Of a stretch of 7,340 bases of DNA, positions 1 through 5,823 are shown in pieces. Position 1 is the stretch's first letter. Every line of letters begins with the position of its first letter. Source of the DNA: Spirochaetota bacterium (lineage in GTDB: Bacteria > Spirochaetota > Spirochaetia > Treponematales > Treponemataceae); the NCBI GenBank assembly GCA_022704725.1, contig JAKJFV010000079.1, forward strand, positions 1 through 7,340, written 5' to 3'. The translations under genes were made by a program, and so were the position numbers. The notes under the pieces were generated by a model that saw only the letters and a program-made list of their open reading frames with translations, made no database searches and had not been told where the DNA came from.

Positions 1-404
1 TAGCCCTTTATCTGGCAAAAAAAGAACCCTTTCTTTTTGAGAATGTTATAGCCCTTTCTCCAAACACTCTTGTTTCCGGTACAGAAATAAGGACACTTGC
101 CTTGATGAGGTTCTTCTATAAGATGTTTCTAATCTTAAAAAGAATAGGATTTAAAACGGATCTCCTGATTAAGCGGTTTAATCTTATGCTTACTGATATT
201 GGGCTATCGTTCGAAGATCTCGCTTCAATTCAAACAAAGGTGCATCTTATTTACAGCGAACATGATATGATTGCCGAAGAACATATGATTTCTCTGCACA
301 AGGCAATTCCAAATTCAACCCTGTATAAAGAAATGGATGCAAATCATATGAGTGAAGTAGAAAAGAAAGGCGTTATTGCTTACATTAGAAAACTGTTAGT
401 TTAA
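1..404 (+). CDS. Alpha/beta-hydrolase, C-terminal part (5' end outside window)
   Basis: The reading frame is already open at the left edge (first full codon at base 3, starting A-L-Y-L-A) and ends with TAA at 402-404, so this is the last 133 residues of a longer protein. The TTG at 102 and the ATG at 105 have no convincing ribosome site and lie inside a continuous homologous-looking frame, so neither is taken as the start. The part seen fits the second half of the alpha/beta-hydrolase fold: a helix and strand with VIALSPNT, a helical lid-like region rich in Lys, Phe and Leu, then the strand-turn IYSEHD with the likely catalytic Asp (codon 264-266) and DANHMSE with the likely catalytic His (codon 345-347). 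The serine nucleophile elbow would lie just upstream of the window. Substrate unknown. It precedes another alpha/beta-hydrolase on the same strand by 91 bases. Family assignment is fairly secure; the function is not. Confidence 0.75.
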   Translation, partial: ALYLAKKEPFLFENVIALSPNTLVSGTEIRTLALMRFFYKMFLILKRIGFKTDLLIKRFNLMLTDIGLSFEDLASIQTKVHLIYSEHDMIAEEHMISLHKAIPNSTLYKEMDANHMSEVEKKGVIAYIRKLLV

Positions 405-481
405 ACTTAGATGCTTTAATTGTGTGCAGCTGTACTATTTTGAGATTACCTAATGCCGTATTTTCGAATTGATAAGATTTC

Positions 482-489
482 GGGAAGGA
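482..489 (+). promoter_or_regulatory. Ribosome binding site setting the ATG 496 start
   Basis: GGGAAGGA lies six bases before the ATG at 496-498. It is the only good Shine-Dalgarno match near the start and argues for this ATG over the in-frame TTG at 469, which has none. Confidence 0.75.
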
Positions 490-495
490 TTTTTT

Positions 496-1368
496 ATGGA
501 AGTATATAAAACTGATAGTCAGAAGGCTCATGTACTAAAGCGCTATGATGAATTCCTTGCTCAGTGGGGCGTTCTGTATAATGAAGCTGATATTACTGGT
601 CTGTGGGGAACAACACATTGCATAGAAACAGGCATCAGCACTAATCCTCCTCTCTTTTTATTTCATGGTGTCGGCGATAACTCCGCAGTAATGTGGGTAT
701 TGAATATTGCAGAGCTTTCAAAGCACTTTTTCTGCATAGCTCTCGATACTCCAGGGGGACCCGGGAAAAGTACCATTAATGAGGACTATGAAAAAGGATT
801 TAATCAGGAAGACTGGATTACTTCCATTATTGATCACTATTCATTTTCCAAAGTCTCTATTGCAGGTGTTTCGAACGGCGCCTATATGGCGTATAATTAT
901 TTTGTGCGTCACCGTGAAAGGGTCAACCGCATTGTGTGCATTGAAGGCGGATTTGTAGTAAATCCTGTTAAATCTATGATAAGCACTCTTGGCCTTTTGT
1001 TCCCCGAAATACTTTTTCCGGTTAAGAAAAATATGATGAAAATCTTTTATAAACTCACATCTCCCGATTCACAATGTTTTAATGAACACCCCGATATTGC
1101 AGACTACATGATAGACATCATGAAGAGTCATAATCAAAAAGCAATGTTTGCTCATAAGCTTAATAAGTTTACTTCTCATGAAGCAGACAGTGTAAAAAAA
1201 GATATACTCTTTTTGTTTGGAGATTTTAATAAAGAAAAAAGGACAGACTATTTCCGCCTGCTCGATAATGAACTTGTGTCATATTCCATAATTCCGAATG
1301 CCGGGCATGCTCTAAATATGGAGAGACACGACCTTGTTAATGAGCGCATTATCAGATTTTTGAAATAG
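496..1368 (+). CDS. Alpha/beta-hydrolase (290 aa), substrate unknown
   Basis: Complete protein of 290 residues with no signal peptide, so probably cytoplasmic. Motifs run in the usual order for the alpha/beta-hydrolase fold: HGVGDN at 57-62 (oxyanion-hole turn), LDTPGGPGKS at 83-92, the nucleophile elbow GVSNG at 124-128 with Ser126 (codon 871-873), and NAGHALNMER at 268-277 with the likely catalytic His271. The usual acid position after strand 7 (G-x-x-D) reads G242-D-F-N245, so Asn stands where Asp is expected. Glu150, at the end of strand 6 in IVCIEGG, is a plausible substitute acid, as in haloalkane dehalogenases; those have an Asp nucleophile, so this is not one of them. The ATG at 496 is preferred because of the ribosome site at 482-489; a TTG at 469 would add nine residues. 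It follows another hydrolase of the same fold and converges with the sigma-54 activator gene. An esterase, lipase or C-C hydrolase role is possible; nothing decides it. Confidence 0.85.
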   Translation: MEVYKTDSQKAHVLKRYDEFLAQWGVLYNEADITGLWGTTHCIETGISTNPPLFLFHGVGDNSAVMWVLNIAELSKHFFCIALDTPGGPGKSTINEDYEKGFNQEDWITSIIDHYSFSKVSIAGVSNGAYMAYNYFVRHRERVNRIVCIEGGFVVNPVKSMISTLGLLFPEILFPVKKNMMKIFYKLTSPDSQCFNEHPDIADYMIDIMKSHNQKAMFAHKLNKFTSHEADSVKKDILFLFGDFNKEKRTDYFRLLDNELVSYSIIPNAGHALNMERHDLVNERIIRFLK

Positions 1369-1424
1369 AAATTTAAACGTGTCAATAGTAAAAGACAGAC
1401 GAGTTTTGATAGTGGATTAAGAAA

Positions 1425-2759
1425 TCAGTTTTCTATTTTTAGTTTTTTCATTTTTCGCCACAAGGTTGCCTTATCAATTTTAAGATCCGCTGCTGTTTTT
1501 GTTTTATTCCAATTATTTGCGTTCAACGTGTTAATAATGCAATCCTTTTCGGCCTCATACCGTGCTTCTGCTACCGTAGCTGCTTCTGGTACAGCTTTTT
1601 TTTCTTGTATGCTTTGAAGCAGCGCAGGGGGTAAAAGATCTTTTGTCAAAATGCTTCCTTTTGCAAGAACTATCATCCGCTCTACTGCGTTTTCAAGCTC
1701 GCGAATATTTCCGGGCCATGAGTATTCATAGAAAACCTTGAAGACACCGCTGTCAAAACCTGCAGTTTTTTTATTAAGACGTGTACTGAAAGTCTCTAAA
1801 AAAGATTGGGCAATATCTGCTATATCTTCCTTTCTGTCCTTGAGTCCCGGAAGAATCATATTAATGACATTAATTCTATAATATAAATCCTGACGGAATT
1901 TGTTTTGTTCTATGAGTTCTTCCAAATTTCGATTAGTTGCACTGAGAATTCTTACATCTGTTTTTGCGGGCTTTATTGCTCCCAGCGGTTCGTATTCATG
2001 TTCCTGTAAAACACGCAGGAGTTTAACTTGAAGGGCAGGACTTATGTCCCCTATCTCATCAAGAAAAAGGGTCCCTCCTTCTGCCAGCGCAAAACGGCCT
2101 GGTTTATCTTTATCTGCACCGGTGAAGGCGCCTTTTTTGTAGCCGAAGAGTTCCGACTCTAAAAGGCTCTCAGGAAGGGCTCCGCAGTTTATAGCAATAA
2201 AGGGTTTATTTTTTCTCGGACTAAGTACATGTATGGTTCGAGCGAGTACTTCTTTTCCGGTGCCTGTTTCACCCTGTATAAGAACTGAGCTTGAGCTTTC
2301 TGCAACAGAGGGAAGTATAGAAATTATATTCTGCATAGATGGGCTTTTACTTTCGAAAACAGGATGAGGTCCGCGCGACAAAAGCTCATTTCTAAGTTTT
2401 TCAAGCTCGCTCAAATCGCGGAATGTTTCGGCCCCTCCGAGTAATACGCCGTTTTCATCCTTAAGCAGGGCTGTTGAAACACTAATAGGAATCCTGCTGC
2501 CTGCTTTCGAAAGACAGTAACCGTTCTTATCTATAAGCGGTTTTCCGCTTTTCATGGTTTTTCTCAAGGGACAGTCTTTTTCGCACATGTTGGATTTAAA
2601 AACCTCAAAACACTTTTGCCCGAGTGCATCTTTTTTTTGTACGCCGGTTATAAGTTCTGCCGCCCGGTTGAAGGAGGTTATTTCCCAATCATTATTAACG
2701 GTAAAAACACCGTCAGAGATGCTTTCGAGAATGTTAGACGTGAACCCTTCTTTTTCCAT
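1425..2759 (-). CDS. PAS / AAA+ / Fis-type sigma-54-dependent transcriptional activator (444 aa)
   Basis: Enhancer-binding protein that would remodel sigma-54 RNA polymerase by ATP hydrolysis. An N-terminal PAS domain (about 8-115) is followed by a short linker helix (116-128). The AAA+ domain has Walker A GETGTGKE 163-170, the sigma-54 contact loop GAFTGA 210-215 intact, Walker B LFLDEIGD 231-238, SATN 273-276, and WPGNIRELEN 348-357. A Fis-type helix-turn-helix lies at about 405-442. There is no receiver domain, so the input is probably a signal sensed by the PAS domain rather than phosphorylation by the neighbouring kinase. The PAS domain holds Cys50, Cys59, Cys63 and Cys82, with Cys63 in CPLRKT, suggesting a metal, iron-sulphur or thiol redox sensor (inference). 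ATG 2759 is chosen because the PAS homology begins soon after it; it has no Shine-Dalgarno site. An in-frame TTG at 2786 would add nine residues but sits inside the dyad at 2776-2799. It is 59 bases downstream of the response regulator gene. Target genes are unknown. Confidence 0.93.
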   Translation of the reverse strand: MEKEGFTSNILESISDGVFTVNNDWEITSFNRAAELITGVQKKDALGQKCFEVFKSNMCEKDCPLRKTMKSGKPLIDKNGYCLSKAGSRIPISVSTALLKDENGVLLGGAETFRDLSELEKLRNELLSRGPHPVFESKSPSMQNIISILPSVAESSSSVLIQGETGTGKEVLARTIHVLSPRKNKPFIAINCGALPESLLESELFGYKKGAFTGADKDKPGRFALAEGGTLFLDEIGDISPALQVKLLRVLQEHEYEPLGAIKPAKTDVRILSATNRNLEELIEQNKFRQDLYYRINVINMILPGLKDRKEDIADIAQSFLETFSTRLNKKTAGFDSGVFKVFYEYSWPGNIRELENAVERMIVLAKGSILTKDLLPPALLQSIQEKKAVPEAATVAEARYEAEKDCIINTLNANNWNKTKTAADLKIDKATLWRKMKKLKIEN

Positions 2760-2765
2760 AACATA

Positions 2766-2794
2766 ATAATACGCAAACCATTGCAAAAATGCAA
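2766..2794 (-). promoter_or_regulatory. Possible sigma-70-like promoter for the sigma-54 activator gene
   Basis: On the - strand, TTGCAT (2794-2789) and TATTAT (2771-2766) are separated by exactly 17 bases. The -10 element matches TATAAT at five of six positions; the -35 matches TTGACA only at its first three. A start about seven bases past the -10 falls at or beside the A of the ATG at 2759, which would give a leaderless message and would explain the missing ribosome site. A TATTATTAT run allows a second -10 register three bases further on, which would start inside the gene. Short AT-rich matches arise by chance, so this is tentative. Confidence 0.35.
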
Positions 2795-2799
2795 TAGTT
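2776..2799. promoter_or_regulatory. 24-base dyad (candidate operator or mRNA hairpin) upstream of the sigma-54 activator
   Basis: Two 10-base arms, AACCATTGCA and TGCAATAGTT, flank an AAAA centre. Nine of the ten arm pairs are complementary; the exception, C2779 with A2796, would be a G-U pair in - strand RNA. The inner 16 bases (2780-2795) are a perfect dyad. It lies between the response regulator stop (2819) and the activator start (2759) and covers the -35 element and spacer of the possible promoter. No T-run follows it, so it does not look like an intrinsic terminator. A symmetric TTGCA-N4-TGCAA site would suit a dimeric Fis-type helix-turn-helix such as that of the activator itself (inference); an RNA hairpin that separates or stabilises messages is the alternative. 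Confidence 0.6.
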
Positions 2800-2818
2800 G
2801 TTGTGATAAATAAAAACC

Positions 2819-4390
2819 TTATTGTCTATATTCACGGGGGGACATTCCGGTGTGTTTTTTAAAAATATAACTGAAGTAATGAGGGTCGGAAAATCCTATT
2901 TCGTATGCAATATCGGTACTGCGTTTTTGTGTTGTTTTTAACAGTTTTTTTGCCATGGTCATTCGTATTTCGGTAAGATATTCAATAAAGGTCATACCGC
3001 ATTCCTGTGAAAAAACTGTACTAAAGTGATTGGGACTCAAACATACATGAGCAGAAACTGTCTGGAGGCAGACCGAGGGATTATTATAGTTTTCTTCAAT
3101 ATATTTTTTTGCCTTTAGTATAACATCTGCATATCTGCCCGATGACCGGTTGTCTCTCCACTGAATTATTTCATGAAGAATGCTGTTAACTTCCTTAATG
3201 AGAATATCAGGGGTTTCTACGGAGTGTGTTACAAAATCGCGTGTTAAAATTCTAGGCATAACGTTTTGAATATTATCACCAAGCTCCTCGACTAATTTTG
3301 AAACGGCCATAATTACTTCAATGAGAAGGTAGGATGCAATAATGCCGAAGTGCCCCGGGTTTTCTCCTAAAAGACTGATATAATCTTCTACAATTTTATC
3401 AACTTCATTAACGGATGCATACTTAAGCTGTTCAACTACAGGATCATGTTCCTGTAGAATAAGACTTGAGTTTTCATGAGTACGAATATCGCCGTAGCAG
3501 AATATGCGGTTTTTCCCTGAAATCCTGCACATGTTTATTATGTTTTCTGCTTCAGAGTATGATACCGATATTTGTCCGGGACTTTCAGCCGGTGATCCAA
3601 TAGCAGTAATCACTGTACTGTCTTTTTCCAATTGAACTTCATGCTGAATAGTCTGCGCGAATGAAAAGGACTCCTCTTCAATTTTTTCTCTGCTGCTGCT
3701 TTTTAATATACAGGCAAAACGGTCAAATGAAATTGCATATAATAGAACATGGTGCATGTTCTCTGCTGCGGCGTATATGCGGTGCTTAATATTCTGCAGC
3801 GTCTGTAAATCTTTATCTGCATTGTGAATTCGGCTTAAGCAGACGACAAAAAAAGGCGAGTCTAAGTCGATCGAGAGTGCTGCTGCCTCCTGAATTAAGG
3901 AATCTGTACTTTGCGGTTCCGTTAATAATGTATGCAGGAAACTCTGTTTGTGAATGTACTGTGCTGTATTTATTTCGCTTTCCAATACGGGGCTTTGAAT
4001 ATTCCGGTTTTTCTGCTGGTCTATTTTTCTTGAAGCCTTGAGCATAGATATCATTAAATCTTCAGAAGAAAAGGGCTTTAGTATATAATCATCAACTCCA
4101 ATTTTAATTGCTTCTTTGGCGTAGTCAAACTCATCATGCCCGGAAAGAATTATAATTCGTATCCACGGCTGTATGCTTTTAACAATCATGGAAAGCTGGA
4201 GCCCGTCCATGAAAGGCATTTTTATGTCGGTAATAAGAATATCGGGCTTTATTTCCTGTATCATCGAAAGAGCAATTTCGCCGTCGCCGGCTTCTCCTGC
4301 AAAAGTAAAAGGTGTCTCATCCCATTGAATTTTATTTCTTATTCCTTCCCGGACAATTACTTCATCATCAACAATAAATACTTTATACAT
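2819..4390 (-). CDS. YesN-like response regulator with AraC-type DNA-binding domain (523 aa)
   Basis: Cytoplasmic DNA-binding partner of the adjacent kinase. The receiver domain (about 1-120) has the acidic pair Asp8-Asp9, the phosphoacceptor Asp55 in ITDIKMP, Ser83 in ILSGHDEF and Lys105 in LKPF: a complete phosphorylation site. Residues about 165-310 form a divergent middle domain of the kind often seen in YesN proteins, sometimes described as GGDEF-like; no cyclase motif is visible. The C-terminal 100 residues (424-523) are an AraC/XylS double helix-turn-helix, ending with the family signature IAYEIGFSDPHYFSYIFKKH and GMSPREYR. The start at 4390 is set by GGAG seven bases upstream and by the receiver domain beginning at MYKVFIVDDE; a start at 4444 would add 18 residues with no receiver homology. 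The gene overlaps the kinase stop by eight bases, so the pair is probably translationally coupled. Likely targets are sugar-use genes, araD's operon among them (inference). Confidence 0.94.
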   Translation of the reverse strand: MYKVFIVDDEVIVREGIRNKIQWDETPFTFAGEAGDGEIALSMIQEIKPDILITDIKMPFMDGLQLSMIVKSIQPWIRIIILSGHDEFDYAKEAIKIGVDDYILKPFSSEDLMISMLKASRKIDQQKNRNIQSPVLESEINTAQYIHKQSFLHTLLTEPQSTDSLIQEAAALSIDLDSPFFVVCLSRIHNADKDLQTLQNIKHRIYAAAENMHHVLLYAISFDRFACILKSSSREKIEEESFSFAQTIQHEVQLEKDSTVITAIGSPAESPGQISVSYSEAENIINMCRISGKNRIFCYGDIRTHENSSLILQEHDPVVEQLKYASVNEVDKIVEDYISLLGENPGHFGIIASYLLIEVIMAVSKLVEELGDNIQNVMPRILTRDFVTHSVETPDILIKEVNSILHEIIQWRDNRSSGRYADVILKAKKYIEENYNNPSVCLQTVSAHVCLSPNHFSTVFSQECGMTFIEYLTEIRMTMAKKLLKTTQKRSTDIAYEIGFSDPHYFSYIFKKHTGMSPREYRQ

Positions 4391-5822
4391 GGTTAATCTC
4401 CGCGGGTACATTGAATGAGACAACCGTTCCGCTGCCGTATTCACTTTCTATTAAAAGTTCAATATTCTCGTTATAATATAGTTCCAGTCTTTTTTGAACA
4501 TTAAATAGACCGTATACATTTTTTAAAATCTCTGTATCCGGTTTCGATGTAAGTTCTTCATAAATACTCTTTATCTTTTCTTCCGTCATACCAATTCCGT
4601 TATCGGCTACAGAAAAAAACAGACGGTTATTTTTTTTCTTAACGCTTACTTCAAGAATACCTCTTCCTCTCTTGTTTTTTATTCCATGATAAATTGCATT
4701 TTCTACAAGCGGCTGCAGAATAAGTTTGAGTACAGAAATTTCTTTCATGTCCTCTTCTACAGAGATGCTAAAATCAAGTATGTCGCGGTATCGAATCTTT
4801 TGAATGGTGAGGTAGCTTTTTATATGTTCAATTTCCTGTTCAACAGTTATCCATTCATGTCCCTTGCTTAATGATATTCTAAAAAAATTTGAAAATGCTC
4901 TTGTTATTTCAATTACCTCGTCGGTCCGCTTGGTTTCGGCAAGCCATATTATAGTGTCAAAGGTATTATATAAAAAGTGAGGTGTTATTTGAGCCTGTAA
5001 GGCCTTCATCTGGGCTTTTTGAAAATTCTGCTGTTCCCGTATATTTTCATCTATAAGATCCCTTATTTTTTCTGCCATAATATTCAAGTTAAGTGTCAGG
5101 TTATCAAGTTCCTTGACAAAGGGTTTAACAGCACGCGCTTCAAGATTTCCTTCTGCAATTTCGGAGGATAGAACTTCAAGGCGCATTATTGGTTTTCGAA
5201 TTTTTTCAGAAACTGATGTAAGAGTAAAGAGTGCTATTCCAATTACAATAGCAGTAATAAGAATTTGAATTAAAGATAAAAACGAAAATGATTTTTTTAT
5301 ACTGTCATTGGTTTTTGCCGCCGATTCTATTTCTGCAACAATAAAATCCTGAAGAATATCATATATCAACGACGCTACACCCCGGACTTCTTCTAGAATA
5401 ATTTCATTTTCTGCAACAGGAGCAGAGCTGTTAATTTGATCTCCTAAAATATTAACATATTTTTCCAGGGTTAGAAGCGCTCTCGAAGAAACTTCAAGAT
5501 ATTGTCTGTTTTCAGTCAGTTCTGTAGAAACAGCCATTTCTTCAATTCCCTTTCGTATGTTTTGAATAATTTCGTACTGACTGCCCTGTGAAAAAAGTTT
5601 CTTACCGGCAACAATATCCCAAATCTCGTTAGAAATTTCAATTTTAACCATCTGGTTCAATCTGTTTGCCTTGCTTACGTTTGTTATAATTTTATCATAA
5701 CGGTTTGTATATGTTCGTGAAACAGAGAATGAATAAATTGTCGGAAGAATCATTAGTGTTATAATGAGTACATATGAAAATTGAATTGTTTTTTTTATAC
5801 TGCGGCTGCTTTTCTTTTCCAT
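4383..5822 (-). CDS. YesM-like membrane sensor histidine kinase (479 aa)
   Basis: Inner-membrane kinase of the LytS/YesM class (His_kinase plus HATPase_c). Order: a basic N-terminus, membrane segment 1 at about 14-34, an external region at about 35-183 rich in charged and leucine-type helix formers, membrane segment 2 at about 184-204, HAMP at about 205-257, then a coiled linker into the His-kinase domain. The phosphoacceptor is His282 in TPHFLYNTFDTIIW. The ATP-binding domain has LILQPLVENAIYHG 367-380 (N box), DNGIGM 407-412, YGLFNVQKRL 437-446 and SGTVVSF 464-470, so it appears catalytically complete. The outer region shows no PAS or Cache hallmarks and looks like a long helical bundle, suited to reading a partner protein. 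The ATG at 5820-5822 follows the binding-protein stop after one base, with only weak Shine-Dalgarno character (GCGGG about nine bases up), so translation probably relies on coupling. The response regulator gene overlaps its 3' end by eight bases. Confidence 0.94.
   Translation of the reverse strand: MEKKSSRSIKKTIQFSYVLIITLMILPTIYSFSVSRTYTNRYDKIITNVSKANRLNQMVKIEISNEIWDIVAGKKLFSQGSQYEIIQNIRKGIEEMAVSTELTENRQYLEVSSRALLTLEKYVNILGDQINSSAPVAENEIILEEVRGVASLIYDILQDFIVAEIESAAKTNDSIKKSFSFLSLIQILITAIVIGIALFTLTSVSEKIRKPIMRLEVLSSEIAEGNLEARAVKPFVKELDNLTLNLNIMAEKIRDLIDENIREQQNFQKAQMKALQAQITPHFLYNTFDTIIWLAETKRTDEVIEITRAFSNFFRISLSKGHEWITVEQEIEHIKSYLTIQKIRYRDILDFSISVEEDMKEISVLKLILQPLVENAIYHGIKNKRGRGILEVSVKKKNNRLFFSVADNGIGMTEEKIKSIYEELTSKPDTEILKNVYGLFNVQKRLELYYNENIELLIESEYGSGTVVSFNVPAEINHV
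4398..4401 (-). promoter_or_regulatory. Ribosome binding site setting the response regulator start
   Basis: GGAG on the - strand lies seven bases before ATG 4390, inside the last codons of the kinase gene. It decides for this start over the longer frame from 4444. Confidence 0.7.
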
Positions 5823-5823
5823 C

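Noticed and set aside
424..435. Near-palindrome GTGCAGCTGTAC between the two hydrolases
   Set aside because: Short, with one mismatched pair and no clear promoter elements nearby; likely chance.
469..495. TTG start at 469 for the second hydrolase
   Set aside because: No ribosome site before it, and the strong GGGAAGGA at 482-489 would then be inside the gene; ATG 496 fits better.
405..495. Promoter for the second hydrolase gene
   Set aside because: TACTAT at 433-438 and TAAGAT at 473-478 resemble -10 elements, but neither has an acceptable -35 at the right distance.
1420..1440. Weak hairpin AGAAA / TTTCT followed by a T-rich stretch after the second hydrolase
   Set aside because: Five base pairs with one G-C pair is too weak to call a terminator, and the T-rich stretch is coding sequence for the C-terminus of the activator on the other strand.
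2554..2813. Two + strand open frames (2554-2766 and 2616-2813)
   Set aside because: They lie antisense to the PAS-coding part of the sigma-54 activator, show no domain features and have no ribosome site; they are by-products of the real gene.
4136..4396. + strand open frame antisense to the response regulator receiver domain
   Set aside because: The opposite strand encodes a complete receiver domain with all key residues; the translated frame resembles no protein family.
4391..4444. Start at 4444 for the response regulator
   Set aside because: It would add 18 residues unlike any receiver domain and overlap the kinase by 62 bases; ATG 4390 has GGAG at the right distance.
4686..4871. + strand open frame antisense to the kinase
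   Set aside because: Low-complexity translation opposite the conserved ATP-binding domain; no start signal.
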